From: an uncultured Burkholderiales bacterium
GTDB taxonomy: Bacteria > Pseudomonadota > Gammaproteobacteria > Burkholderiales > Burkholderiaceae_C
Direction: 5' to 3'
Length of the DNA: 64,000 bases
Assembly (NCBI GenBank): GCA_945952065.1
Contig: CAMFGY010000029.1
Location: forward strand, 1 to 64,000
Shown in pieces: positions 45,085 to 54,348 of the stretch; position 1 is the first letter of the stretch; the number at the start of each line of letters is the position of its first letter. The notes beneath the pieces are model-generated. The model was not told the DNA's origin. It worked only from the letters and a program-made list of their open reading frames with translations, and did not search any database. The translations under genes were made by a program, and so were the position numbers.

Positions 45085-45849
45085 TCACTTGCCCAGCAAT
45101 TGCTGCGTCGCCCCGGCAATGAACGCGGTGTTGGTCACCAAATAGCGGCGCCACAGTCGGCGTGGCTCGGTCACCAGGCGGTAGAGCCATTCCAGCCCGC
45201 GCTTTTGCATCCAGAGTGGGGCGCGCTTCAAGGTGCCGGCGTGGTAGTCAAAGGCCGCGCCCACGCCAATCATCACGGCGTTGATGTGGCCGAGTTGTTT
45301 GGCCATCCACAACTCTTGCTTGGGGCAACCGAGGCTGACCCACACGGTGCCAGCGCCGGAGTCATTGATGCGTTGCACGATGGCGGCATCTTCTTCCGCG
45401 CTCAAGGGGCGGAAGGGGGGGGAATAGGCGCCGGCAATCTTGAGGCTGGGCCAATCGCGCAACAGGCGTTCTTGCAGCAAATCCAAGGTGGTTTGGCTGG
45501 CGCCGTACAAGAAGATCGATTCTTCTCGTTGGCTGGCCTGCTCGCAGTAGCGCAGCATCAAATCAGGGCCGTTGATGCGTTGCTGATGAGCGTGGCCGAG
45601 TTTGCGCAGCATCCAGGCCACGGGCGCGCCGTCGGCGGTGTTCATGTTCGAGCCTTCCAGCGCGGCTCGAAACGCGGGGTCTTGCTGCGCCGTGACCACC
45701 GAATGCGCATTGCAAATGCCCACGTAGCTGCTTTGCCGACGGCGGGCGAGTTGCCAGATGCGGTCCAGTGCTTCATCCCAACCAACGGGGTCGATGGGGG
45801 TGCCGAGAACGCGGGTTTGTTTTTTTTGCAAAGTGAGGGTCACGGGCAA
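45085..45849 (-). CDS. wecG: WecG/TagA/CpsF-family glycosyltransferase
   Basis: 254 residues. The family core is evident: TADGAPVAWMLRKLG, RINGPDLMLRYCEQA, IFLYGASQTTLDLL, WVSLGCPKQELWMAKQ and GVGAAFDYHAGTLKRAP. Members transfer N-acetylmannosamine or its uronic acid onto undecaprenyl-diphosphate-GlcNAc. wecB lies 105 bp upstream on the same strand, giving a donor supply. No ATG fits the N terminus: TTG 45849 or GTG 45843 must be used, and neither has a clear ribosome binding site. WecC is not seen in the window. Confidence 0.9.
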   Translation of the reverse strand: MPVTLTLQKKQTRVLGTPIDPVGWDEALDRIWQLARRRQSSYVGICNAHSVVTAQQDPAFRAALEGSNMNTADGAPVAWMLRKLGHAHQQRINGPDLMLRYCEQASQREESIFLYGASQTTLDLLQERLLRDWPSLKIAGAYSPPFRPLSAEEDAAIVQRINDSGAGTVWVSLGCPKQELWMAKQLGHINAVMIGVGAAFDYHAGTLKRAPLWMQKRGLEWLYRLVTEPRRLWRRYLVTNTAFIAGATQQLLGK

Positions 45850-45954
45850 AGGGGCGCAGGAGCTGATGGGTCGAAACGATTCTAGAAGTGGACTGTGTCA
45901 GCCTGCTTGCGGCCCATGCGATGGGCCAGCTTTGTTTGCGCGGCCCTCAGAAGC

Positions 45955-47064
45955 TCAGGCGCCCAGCTTCTCGGCCAAGATCTTCACAATCCGCTCGGCC
46001 GACTTGCCGTCCCACAGAGCAGGCCGGCGGCCACGCTTGCCGCCGTTTTTGATGGCGTCCATGGCCAGCGGGATGATGACATTGGGGTCGGTGCCGGCCA
46101 GGACGTTGCTGCCTTCGTCCACGGTGATGGGGCGTTCGGTGTTCTCGCGCATGGTGATGCAGGCCACGCCCAGGGCGGTGGTTTCTTCTTGCAGGCCGCC
46201 GCTGTCTGTCAGCACCACGACGGCGTCTTTCCACAGGTGCAGGAAGGACATATACGCCTGCGGGCCCATCAGCGTGACGTTGGCTCCCAGGTCAACGCCG
46301 AACTTCTCGATGTTGGCGCGGGTGCGCGGGTGCACGGGGAACACCAGCGGCAGTTCTGGCGAAACGGCGCGCAGCACGGTGGCAATGCGCTCCAGCGCTT
46401 CGGCACTGTCCACATTGCTGGGGCGGTGCAGGGTGACCACGCCGTAGCGGGCATGCTGGCGCTTGTAGGCGTCGGTCTCATAACTGCTGGTGTCAGCGGT
46501 TTTGCTGAGCTTGTCGGCTTGGTAGAGCACGTTGTCGGCCATCACATGGCCGACGTCATAGACCACCTCCATATTGCGGCCTTCGCGGCGCAAATGTTCG
46601 GTGGCGCTGGGCTCGGTGACGAAGAACCAGTCGGTGATGGCGTCGGTCACCAGGCGGTTGATCTCTTCGGGCATGCTCATATCGCCGCTGCGCAGGCCGG
46701 CTTCCACGTGAGCCACGGGGATGCAGGCTTTTTTGGCGACGATGGAGCAGGCGGCGGTGGAGTTCACATCGCCTACCACCAGGCAGGCTGCGGGCTTTTC
46801 GGCCAGCACCAGGGCCTCGTAGGCCACCATGATCTTGCCGGTTTGCTCGGCATGGCTGCCGCCGCCGCAACCCAGGCGCACATCCGGCGCGGGGATGCCC
46901 AGCTCTTCAAAGAACACATCATTCATGTCGCGGTCGTAGTGTTGACCGGTGTGGATGATCTTCCAGTCCAAACGCCCGTCGGCCTGCAGCGCGCGCACGA
47001 TGGGCGCAATCTTCATGAAGTTGGGGCGTGCGCCGGCGATCAGATGAATGCAAGGCTTGCTCAT
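45955..47064 (-). CDS. wecB: UDP-N-acetylglucosamine 2-epimerase (non-hydrolysing)
   Basis: 369 residues. IAGARPNFMKIAPIVRAL, TGQHYDRDMNDVFFEEL, VVGDVNSTAACSIVA, HVEAGLRSGDMSMPEEINR and LTDSGGLQEET are the family signatures. It interconverts UDP-GlcNAc and UDP-ManNAc. Length is normal and the start ATG 47064 is clear. It is divergent from the UDP-glucuronate epimerase gene across a 292-bp gap in which I see no gene. Confidence 0.96.
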   Translation of the reverse strand: MSKPCIHLIAGARPNFMKIAPIVRALQADGRLDWKIIHTGQHYDRDMNDVFFEELGIPAPDVRLGCGGGSHAEQTGKIMVAYEALVLAEKPAACLVVGDVNSTAACSIVAKKACIPVAHVEAGLRSGDMSMPEEINRLVTDAITDWFFVTEPSATEHLRREGRNMEVVYDVGHVMADNVLYQADKLSKTADTSSYETDAYKRQHARYGVVTLHRPSNVDSAEALERIATVLRAVSPELPLVFPVHPRTRANIEKFGVDLGANVTLMGPQAYMSFLHLWKDAVVVLTDSGGLQEETTALGVACITMRENTERPITVDEGSNVLAGTDPNVIIPLAMDAIKNGGKRGRRPALWDGKSAERIVKILAEKLGA

Positions 47065-47356
47065 GGGCTTGTGTACTCGCTGGATGCAGATGCCTGCTTG
47101 GGCATCGGGTTGTTGTGATGGGGCTTTCCTCTGGGTGGGTCATTCTATGGGGGGCTTGGCCGGGCAATTGCAGGCCTGAACGGTATGACTCAGCCGCCCG
47201 CGTGACCAGCTTCACGCTGCCGGTTTGTGCTTGCGAGGCCGGACAGGCGCAGCGGCCCCGCTTCTCAGCGAGAATGCCGGGCTGTAAAGCCGCTGCTGGC
47301 TTTGCACAGGGCAGGCGGGCGAAATCAAGACACAAGCCCATGAACCAGGAGATTGC

Positions 47357-48364
47357 GTGAAAGTTCTCGTTACCGGCGCGGCCGGCTTTATCGGCATGCA
47401 TGTCAGCCAGCTTTTGCTGGCGCGTGGCGACCAAGTGGTCGGCCTGGACAACCTCAATGATTACTACGACCCGCAGCTTAAGCATGACCGCTTGGCGCGC
47501 CTGACGCCGCTGCCGGGTTTTCGCTTTGTGAAGATGGACGTGGCCGACAAACCCGGCATTGCCGACTTGTTTGCCACGGAGAAGTTTGACCGTGTGGTGC
47601 ACCTCGCCGCGCAAGCCGGCGTGCGCTACTCGATTGAGAACCCGCACGCTTACATCGAGAGCAATATCGTCGGCTTCACCAATATCTTGGAAGGCTGCCG
47701 CCACAACCAGGTGGCCCATCTGGCCTACGCCTCCAGCTCCAGCGTGTATGGCGGCAACACTTTGATGCCCTTCTCAGAGCATCACAGCGTGGACCACCCG
47801 GTGAGCCTGTACGCCGCCACCAAAAAGGCCAATGAGCTGATGGCGCACACCTACAGCCATTTGTTCCGCCTGCCCACCACCGGCCTGCGCTTCTTCACGG
47901 TGTATGGCCCTTGGGGCCGGCCGGACATGGCTTTGTTCTTGTTCACCAAGGCCATCATTGAAGGCAAGCCCATCAATGTGTTCAACCACGGCAAGATGGT
48001 GCGCGACTTCACCTACATCGACGACATCGCCGAAGGCGTGGTGCGCGTCTTGGACCGTGTGGCCACGCCCGAGCCGGGCTACGACCCGGTGAAGAGCGAC
48101 CCGGCGCATTCCAATGCACCGTACCGCGTGTTCAACATCGGCAACCACGACCCCATCGAGTTGATGGCCTTCATCGAAGCCATCGAAAAAGCCGTAGGTC
48201 AAGAAGCCAAGAAGAACTTCATGCCGCTGCAAGACGGCGATGTGCCCGCCACCCACGCCGATGTGGAAGAGCTGGCCGCCTGGACGGGCTTCCGCCCCGC
48301 CATGCCGGTGCCCGAGGGCGTGGCCAAGTTCGTGGCCTGGTATCGCGACTACTACAAGGTCTGA
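47357..48364 (+). CDS. UDP-glucuronate 4-epimerase family protein
   Basis: 335 residues. [19 protein letters not shown] (NAD site), [32 protein letters not shown] and [13 protein letters not shown] (catalytic Tyr/Lys) are typical of enzymes converting UDP-glucuronate to UDP-galacturonate. GTG 47357 is the start (KVLVTGAAG follows at once). It would use UDP-glucuronate made by the dehydrogenase at 63905, predicting galacturonate in the polymer. Confidence 0.92.
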   Translation: MKVLVTGAAGFIGMHVSQLLLARGDQVVGLDNLNDYYDPQLKHDRLARLTPLPGFRFVKMDVADKPGIADLFATEKFDRVVHLAAQAGVRYSIENPHAYIESNIVGFTNILEGCRHNQVAHLAYASSSSVYGGNTLMPFSEHHSVDHPVSLYAATKKANELMAHTYSHLFRLPTTGLRFFTVYGPWGRPDMALFLFTKAIIEGKPINVFNHGKMVRDFTYIDDIAEGVVRVLDRVATPEPGYDPVKSDPAHSNAPYRVFNIGNHDPIELMAFIEAIEKAVGQEAKKNFMPLQDGDVPATHADVEELAAWTGFRPAMPVPEGVAKFVAWYRDYYKV

Positions 48365-48462
48365 TGCCCGAGTGCTGATGCGGGCGCTCAGGGGCTGAGT
48401 GCCTCTGGCGCGCCGGGCGCTTCAGCCTGGCGCGGTGCCCGCTGCGCTTGTCAGCCAGCCAT

Positions 48463-49437
48463 TCAGTCAGGCAGCTTGTCCAGCCACACGGCAAGGCCCT
48501 GCGCATTCAATTCAATGTCCATGGCCAACAGGGCCAGCTGCTCCTGCTCCGGCAAGGGGCAGCCATGCGCATGCAGGCTTTGCAAATAGATCTGCTGCAG
48601 GCCTTGTTTGAGCTGCGCATGCCGCCGCTCTTTGGCTTTGCGCAGCCCAAGCCCCAAGTCCACCATTTGTTGAACCTGCGCCAGCAGCAGGCCGGCCAGA
48701 CGCTGCACATCCTCGGCGTGATGGCCGATGCGACCGTAGTGCGTCAACAGCATGGCTTGCGGCGCATGGCTCAGCAGGCGCTGCACCGAGGCGCGCAAGG
48801 CCTCGGGCTCAAACTGCACCGGCGTGCTGGTGGGCAGCAGCCAGGCGCGGCCCTGGTGGTCAAACTCGCGGTAGCTCAGGCCGAAGGTGTCGCCGGTGAA
48901 CCAGCTTTGGCTGCGCGCGTCCCAAATGCAGTGGTGGTGGCGCGCATGGCCGGGGGTGTCGATCAGCAATAACGGCCGGCCCGCCAGTTCAATGGTTTGC
49001 TCATCAAAGCTGGCTTGCGCGCGCTCGGCCGGCACGGGCTGCAGCTCGCCATAAGAGCGCTGCATTTCCTCCTCGCCATAGACCGCCAAAGCGCCCTGGT
49101 ACAAGGCTGAAGGGTCGACCATATGGCGCAGGCCGCGCGGGTGCACCAAGACCTGCGCCCGCGGCAAAGACTGCATCAGCAGGCCCACGCCGCCGGCGTG
49201 GTCCAAATGCACATGGGTCGGAATCACCCAGTCCACGCAGTCCGGTGTGAGACCCAGCGACGCCAAGGCGGCCAGCAATCGAGGCACGGCGTGGTTGGTG
49301 CCGGTGTCGATGAAGGCGGCGCGGCCGGCTTCGACGATCAAGTACGCCGCATCAAAGCGGGGCCGCTGAAAGCCGGTGTCGATGGCATAAATGCCATGGC
49401 CCAGCGGCTGCAAAAAGTCCTCGGGAAGTGCTTGCAC
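48463..49437 (-). CDS. MBL-fold metallo-hydrolase
   Basis: 324 residues from GTG 49437, chosen because AGGAG lies 7 bases upstream. The metal site THVHLDHAGG (HxHxDH), DTPGHARHHH and FTGDTFGLSY are the metallo-beta-lactamase-fold motifs. The substrate is unknown; the C-terminal ~100 residues (VQRLLSHAPQAMLLTHYGRI onward) form a helical extension seen in hydrolases of this subgroup. It is divergent from def. Confidence 0.88.
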   Translation of the reverse strand: MQALPEDFLQPLGHGIYAIDTGFQRPRFDAAYLIVEAGRAAFIDTGTNHAVPRLLAALASLGLTPDCVDWVIPTHVHLDHAGGVGLLMQSLPRAQVLVHPRGLRHMVDPSALYQGALAVYGEEEMQRSYGELQPVPAERAQASFDEQTIELAGRPLLLIDTPGHARHHHCIWDARSQSWFTGDTFGLSYREFDHQGRAWLLPTSTPVQFEPEALRASVQRLLSHAPQAMLLTHYGRIGHHAEDVQRLAGLLLAQVQQMVDLGLGLRKAKERRHAQLKQGLQQIYLQSLHAHGCPLPEQEQLALLAMDIELNAQGLAVWLDKLPD

Positions 49438-49484
49438 GGTGCGGCTCCTTAGAATTCTGCGCACGATAGCTCAGAGGGCGAGAG

Positions 49485-50021
49485 ATGGCCGTACATGAAA
49501 TCCTGAAGATGGGCGATGCGCGCCTTTTGCGCGTGGCGCAGCCGGTGACCGAATTTGGCACGCCGGCCTTGAAGGCCTTGATTGCCGATATGTTCGAGAC
49601 CATGAAAGCCGCCAACGGTGCCGGCTTGGCCGCGCCGCAAATCGGCGTGGACTTGCAACTGGTGATCTTTGGCTTCCAAAGCAATGAGCGCTACCCCGAG
49701 GCCCCCCCGGTGCCACCCACGATTTTGATCAACCCGCAGATCACACCCTTGTCAGATCAGCGCGTGGAGGGCTGGGAGGGCTGCTTGTCGGTGCCTGGGT
49801 TGCGCGGCGTGGTGGAGCGCTTTGAACGCATCCGCTACAGCGGCTTTGACGAAATGGGTCAGCCCTTTGAGCGCGAGGCTGAGGGCTTTCATGCCCGCGT
49901 GGTGCAGCATGAGTGCGACCATTTGCAGGGCGTGCTCTACCCCATGCGCATCAAAGACTTCAGCCGCTTTGGCTACACCTCGGTGCTGTTCCCGGCGCTG
50001 GACCCGAATGCCGATGATTGA
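49485..50021 (+). CDS. def: Peptide deformylase
   Basis: 178 residues. The three family motifs are present: [18 protein letters not shown] (Cys ligand) and QHECDHLQG (two His ligands and the catalytic Glu). It removes the formyl group from new proteins. There is no adjacent fmt gene, so this may be a second, stand-alone deformylase. Confidence 0.95.
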   Translation: MAVHEILKMGDARLLRVAQPVTEFGTPALKALIADMFETMKAANGAGLAAPQIGVDLQLVIFGFQSNERYPEAPPVPPTILINPQITPLSDQRVEGWEGCLSVPGLRGVVERFERIRYSGFDEMGQPFEREAEGFHARVVQHECDHLQGVLYPMRIKDFSRFGYTSVLFPALDPNADD

Positions 50022-50030
50022 TCCGCACAT

Positions 50031-50052
50031 GCCCCTCTTTGGAGGGGCGGTT
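50031..50052 (+). terminator. Probable terminator after def
   Basis: The stem gcccctc/gaggggc (50031-50037 with 50042-50048) is followed by ggtttgc, 9 bp after the def stop codon. The T run is weak. Confidence 0.45.
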
Positions 50053-50122
50053 TGCAATAGTTTGTAAAGCGGGTCGGCGCGGTCAGCGATTCAGGCGTTG
50101 AGCTGGCTTGAAGGAGCTTGCC

Positions 50123-52177
50123 ATGTTTGCTGCCGCTTGGAATCAAAGACTCGCTGCTTGGCGCAGCGGGCTTGCCATGTACATGGGCCTGATGGGCCTT
50201 GCCGCTCTTTTGGGCGCAGCCGCGCCGGCCGCCTGGGCCGACCCGCCCACACGCGCAGGCCGGGTGGCTGAAGTAACGGGCGATGCCTGGCTGTTTGATG
50301 CCGAAGCCAAGGAGTGGCTGCGCGTCACCCGCAATCAGACCGTGGCCGAAGGCGACCGCCTGCGCACCGATGAGCGTTCGCGCGTCAGCCTGCGCATTGG
50401 CTCCACCAGCTTGTGGCTGGACGAGCGCAGCGATTTGGAGTTCACCCAGTTGGACGAGGGGCGTGTGTTGCTGCAAGTCGCCAAGGGCGATTTGGGTCTG
50501 CGGCTGCGTTCTCAAGAAGCGGTGAATGAGTACCGAGTGCAGACCCGCGAGGGCATGGTGTTTGCCGAGCGGGAAGGGCTTTACCGGGTCGAGCAACTCG
50601 ATCGTGGCAGCCGGGTGTTTGCGATGCAAGGGCGCAGCCGGTTTGAATTCAAACGGGGCGAGCAAAGTCAGCCGGTCTGGTTGCAAGACGGCGAGCAGGC
50701 CGAGTTGTGGTGGGCTGGCGGGCCGCGCACCGAACGCCAGGTGCTCCGGGGCGACGGCTTCGGCGATTGGCTGGTGTCGCAAAGCCGTGCCGAGGGCGAC
50801 AGCATCAGCGCCGGGGTCAGCCATCGCTATGTCTCGCCCGAGATGACCGGGGCTGAAGACCTGGACCGGCATGGCCGCTGGGAGCAGTCTCCTGAGTACG
50901 GCCATGTTTGGATCCCGACCGTGGTGTCGGCGGGCTGGGCGCCTTATCGCCATGGGCGTTGGGTTTGGTCGCGCCATTGGGGCTGGACCTGGGTGGACGA
51001 CGCGCCCTGGGGCTTTGCCCCGTTTCACTATGGGCGCTGGGTGAGCTGGGGTGGGCGCTGGTGCTGGTCGCCTGGGGTCTATGTGAGCCGCCCGGTGTAT
51101 GCGCCGGCGCTGGTGGCCTGGGTGGGCGGGCCTTCGGTGAGCATCGGCGTCACGATTGGCGGGCCGCGGCCACCGCGCCCGCATTACGGCTGGTACCCCT
51201 TGGCGCCTCGAGAAGTCTATGTGCCGCATTACCAGCACAGCCCGGCGTATCAGCAGCGTATCAATGTCGACCCGGACCCAGTCACGGTGCGCCGGCCGCG
51301 CAGCAATTTTGAGGTGCCGGGCGCGGTCAGCTACTTGCCCGGCCAGGGCGGGGCAGTGCAGGCCTTGCCGGCCAAAGAGGTGGGGCCGGTGCGTCCTCTG
51401 CCCAGCCCGCCAGCGCGGCAGGAGCTTGCCGCTTTGCTGCCGGCCCGGCCGGCGGTTGACGCGGCTGCGCCGCAGCGCTCAGCGCCCGAGATGAACTGGC
51501 GCAGCGAGTCGCTGAGCCGCCGTGAACGTGAACGTGAGCGCGAGCGTGACCGCGATCTGCCCCGCGCCGGCAACGGCGAGGTCGGGCCGCAGCGGCCGGC
51601 CGTGGTGGCGCCGTCGGTGGCGCCGTCGGCGGTCGGGGGCGGGGGGCCGGCAGCGGTCATGGGCCCGGCGGCGCCCCGCGATGAAAGCCGCGAACGCCAA
51701 GATCGCGCCATGCAGCAGGAGCGCCAGGAACGTGCGGAGCGTCAAGAGCGCCAGGATCGGCAAGACCGGCAAGACCGGCAAGATCGGGTCGAGCGCCAAG
51801 ATCGCGCAGAGCGCTTGGAACGCGCGCAAAGAGCCGAGCGCGAAGAGCGCGAGGCCTTGGCACGGCGGGCTTCTGAACGCAGTTCAGAGCGGGGCATGGA
51901 CAGCGTAGGCCCCAGCCGCAACCCCGGCTTTGAGCGGAGCCCGGAGCGTTCCCAAGAGCGTCAGATGGAGCGCCAGATGGAGCGTCAGGCCGAGTCGCGC
52001 TCCCGTTCGATGGACATGCCCTCGGCGCCGGCCATGCCTCGCCCCGCGATGGAGGTCCCTCGGCCCGCGGCGCCGGCGGCCATGCCGCGTGCCGAAGATG
52101 CCGGCCCACGGCGCGGTCGTGCAGAAGATTCGGCCCGGCCGGGCGGCGAGCGCCGCCGTGGCGAGGCAGAGCGCTGA
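50123..52177 (+). CDS. FecR-like / DUF6600 secreted protein with charged C-terminal repeats
   Basis: 684 residues from ATG 50123, which follows AAGGAG. Signal peptide to AAWAD; a FecR-type beta domain (about 45-150: GRVAEVTGDAWLFD, LRTDERSRVSLRIGSTSLWL). A Trp/Tyr/Gly-rich DUF6600 region follows (GHVWIPTVVSAGWAPYRHGR, then HWGWTWVDDAPWGFAPFHYG). The last ~200 residues are disordered and highly charged, with runs of RERERERERDRD and repeats of QDR. It is probably periplasmic or envelope-attached; function unknown. Confidence 0.85.
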   Translation: MFAAAWNQRLAAWRSGLAMYMGLMGLAALLGAAAPAAWADPPTRAGRVAEVTGDAWLFDAEAKEWLRVTRNQTVAEGDRLRTDERSRVSLRIGSTSLWLDERSDLEFTQLDEGRVLLQVAKGDLGLRLRSQEAVNEYRVQTREGMVFAEREGLYRVEQLDRGSRVFAMQGRSRFEFKRGEQSQPVWLQDGEQAELWWAGGPRTERQVLRGDGFGDWLVSQSRAEGDSISAGVSHRYVSPEMTGAEDLDRHGRWEQSPEYGHVWIPTVVSAGWAPYRHGRWVWSRHWGWTWVDDAPWGFAPFHYGRWVSWGGRWCWSPGVYVSRPVYAPALVAWVGGPSVSIGVTIGGPRPPRPHYGWYPLAPREVYVPHYQHSPAYQQRINVDPDPVTVRRPRSNFEVPGAVSYLPGQGGAVQALPAKEVGPVRPLPSPPARQELAALLPARPAVDAAAPQRSAPEMNWRSESLSRRERERERERDRDLPRAGNGEVGPQRPAVVAPSVAPSAVGGGGPAAVMGPAAPRDESRERQDRAMQQERQERAERQERQDRQDRQDRQDRVERQDRAERLERAQRAEREEREALARRASERSSERGMDSVGPSRNPGFERSPERSQERQMERQMERQAESRSRSMDMPSAPAMPRPAMEVPRPAAPAAMPRAEDAGPRRGRAEDSARPGGERRRGEAER

Positions 52178-52213
52178 GGCTGGCTTCGCCTCGCCTTGAT
52201 GATGCAGCAGCCC

Positions 52214-52885
52214 TCAGGGCTTGAGCAGCGGCTTCAAGGCAGGCCAGACTTGGTCCAGCATGATGGGGTGAGCTTTGGCCAAGGGGTGGATGCGGTCGGG
52301 CTGGAACCAGTCCATCGCGTCCGACCGGTCGGCCACGCCTTTGAGTAAAAAGGGCACCAGGGCGGTCTTCTCCGCCTTGGCCACTTGCTCAAACAGGCCA
52401 GAAAATTCGCGCCCATAGCTGGCGCCGTAGTTCGGCGGCACTTGCATGCCGGCAATCAGCACCTTGGCCCCCGCGGCCTTGGCGGCTTGGCTCATGGCCA
52501 GCAGGTTCTCGCGCGTGCTGGCCAGCGGCAGGCCGCGCAAAGCGTCATTGCCGCCCAACTCGATGATGAGCACGGCGGGCTGGTGCTGCTTCAGCAGGGC
52601 GCCCAAACGCGCGCGGCCGCCGGCCGTGGTGTCGCCGCTGATGCTGGCGTTCAAGACTTGGTGCGGGTGTTTGTTTTCGCGCAGCCGCTGCTCCAGCAGG
52701 GCGACCCAGCCTTGGCCGCGCGTCAGCCCGTATTCGGCTGACAAACTGTCGCCCAGCACCAAGATCAGTGGCGCGGCCTTGCTGCTGGCCGCCTGCGCAA
52801 GACCTGAGCCCGCACCGGTGAATAAGGCCGCCAGGGTCAAGGCGCTAAAGTAGGCGCCACAATCTCGTCGTCTCAGTGTCTTCAC
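52214..52885 (-). CDS. tesA: TesA-type arylesterase / lysophospholipase (SGNH hydrolase)
   Basis: 223 residues with a signal peptide to LAQAA. The SGNH blocks are clear: VLGDSLSAEYGL (Ser), the Gly of SISGDTTAGG, IELGGNDALRGL (Asn) and DRIHPLAKAH (Asp/His). Such enzymes act in the periplasm on thioesters, aryl esters and lysophospholipids. GTG 52885 follows AGGAA. It is divergent from ybbA, the conserved arrangement in proteobacteria. Confidence 0.93.
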   Translation of the reverse strand: MKTLRRRDCGAYFSALTLAALFTGAGSGLAQAASSKAAPLILVLGDSLSAEYGLTRGQGWVALLEQRLRENKHPHQVLNASISGDTTAGGRARLGALLKQHQPAVLIIELGGNDALRGLPLASTRENLLAMSQAAKAAGAKVLIAGMQVPPNYGASYGREFSGLFEQVAKAEKTALVPFLLKGVADRSDAMDWFQPDRIHPLAKAHPIMLDQVWPALKPLLKP

Positions 52886-52900
52886 CAGGGTTCCTGTTCA

Positions 52901-53596
52901 ATGGCAGTCCATATTGTCGAAGTCGATCAAGTCAGCAAGCGGGTGCAAGACGCGACCGGCGAGTTGACCATTCTCCATGACATCTCATTCACCCTGGCGG
53001 CGCAGGAATCTGTGGCCATCGTCGGCGCCTCCGGCTCGGGCAAGAGCACTTTGCTGGCGATTTTGGCCGGCTTGGACAAGCCCAGCAGCGGCACGGTGCG
53101 CCTGCGCGGGCAAGACCTGTTTGCCTTGGATGAAGACCAGCGCGCGGCTGTGCGAGGCGCCGAGCTGGGTTTTGTGTTTCAGAGCTTTCAGCTGCTGCCG
53201 AATTTGACTGCGCTGGAAAACGTGATGCTGCCGCTGGAACTGCGGGGCTACCGCGATGCGCGTGTCTTGGCCACACAGATGCTCGGCCGCGTCGGCTTGT
53301 CGCAGCGCTTGAGTCATTACCCGCGGGTGCTGTCCGGTGGCGAGCAACAGCGCGTGGCCTTGGCCCGGGCTTTTGTGATGCGGCCCGCTTTGTTGCTGGC
53401 CGATGAACCCACCGGCAGCTTGGACTTCGCCACCGGGGCCGCAGTGATGGAATTGATGTTTGAGCTCAACCGCGAGGTGGGCACCACCTTGGTCTTGGTG
53501 ACCCATGACATCGGCATTGCACAGCGCTGCCAGCGGCAGTTGCGAATCGAGGCGGGCGGTTTGGCCGCCGAGGTGACGGACGCGATCGGGGTCTGA
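52901..53596 (+). CDS. ybbA: ABC transporter ATP-binding protein, YbbA/LolD type
   Basis: 231 residues. Walker A GASGSGKSTLL, Q-loop FVFQSFQLLPNLTALENV, signature LSGGEQQRVALARAF, Walker B LLADEPTGSLD and the switch His in VTHD are all intact. In E. coli the YbbA ATPase works with the large permease YbbP; here no permease follows, as the next gene is a convergent DUF2062 protein. It starts 15 bp from divergent tesA. Confidence 0.93.
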   Translation: MAVHIVEVDQVSKRVQDATGELTILHDISFTLAAQESVAIVGASGSGKSTLLAILAGLDKPSSGTVRLRGQDLFALDEDQRAAVRGAELGFVFQSFQLLPNLTALENVMLPLELRGYRDARVLATQMLGRVGLSQRLSHYPRVLSGGEQQRVALARAFVMRPALLLADEPTGSLDFATGAAVMELMFELNREVGTTLVLVTHDIGIAQRCQRQLRIEAGGLAAEVTDAIGV

Positions 53597-53603
53597 GCGC
53601 TGA

Positions 53604-54155
53604 TCAGCGCCGCTGCCGCAGGCGCCGCCAACGCTCACCCTTGATGACCACCCACCAGCCGAAGTAGACGACCACATAGGCCAGTGCGCCCAGCACCACG
53701 CCTGCCAGCGGCAGGCCGATCAAGAGCGGCTCACCCAGCGACTGAATGCCGGCCCAAAAAGAGGGCCACCAGCTGGCCGGCTGGGTCCAGTCGATGGCCA
53801 TCATTTCCGGCGTGGCAATGGGGCCGGTGTGCCCTGATACCATGCGGCCCAAAGCGATGGCCAGGCTCCAGATCGGCACCAGGGTGAAGGGGTTGGTCAG
53901 CCAGGTGGCGGCAATGGCCGCAGCCACATTGGCGCGGCAGGCAATGGCCAGCACCGCGGCCAACACCATTTGGGTCGGCAAGGGGATCACGCCCGCGGCC
54001 AAGCCCACGGCCACGCCCAACGCCACGCGACGCCGGTGCGCCACCCACAACCAAGGCCGTGGCGCCAGGTAGTGGCCCAGCCACTTCAGTCCCTTGGTCT
54101 GAGCCAGAGTGTCGGGATGCGGCAGGATGCGACGGGCCAGTCGGGAAGCAGACAC
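53604..54155 (-). CDS. DUF2062 membrane protein
   Basis: 183 residues, three to four hydrophobic segments. The DUF2062 pattern is RRVALGVAVGLAAGVIPLPTQM, then RANVAAAIAATWLTNPFTLVPIW. Small inner-membrane protein of unknown function. It ends 7 bp from convergent ybbA. Confidence 0.88.
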   Translation of the reverse strand: MSASRLARRILPHPDTLAQTKGLKWLGHYLAPRPWLWVAHRRRVALGVAVGLAAGVIPLPTQMVLAAVLAIACRANVAAAIAATWLTNPFTLVPIWSLAIALGRMVSGHTGPIATPEMMAIDWTQPASWWPSFWAGIQSLGEPLLIGLPLAGVVLGALAYVVVYFGWWVVIKGERWRRLRQRR

Positions 54156-54184
54156 GCGAGAGGTCCTTGCTCGGTTCGATCAAC

Positions 54185-54232
54185 AAAAAAACAAAACCCG
54201 CGCCGCCATCATTGCATGGCGCTGCGCGGGTT
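54185..54232 (-). terminator. Terminator after the parvulin gene
   Basis: On the minus strand aacccgcgcagcgcc pairs with ggcggcgcgggtt (54232-54195 region), then a T-rich run tttgtttttttg follows. Confidence 0.75.
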
Positions 54233-54348
54233 GGCAGTCTGGCCTATCTGAGGCTGGGTCTGTGTTCGACAAGACGCAGCGCTCAAAAATCGGCCTCAGC
54301 ATCGGGGGCCAGGGATCAGCGCAGTGCCAAGCCCTGGTCCTGGCTGCA

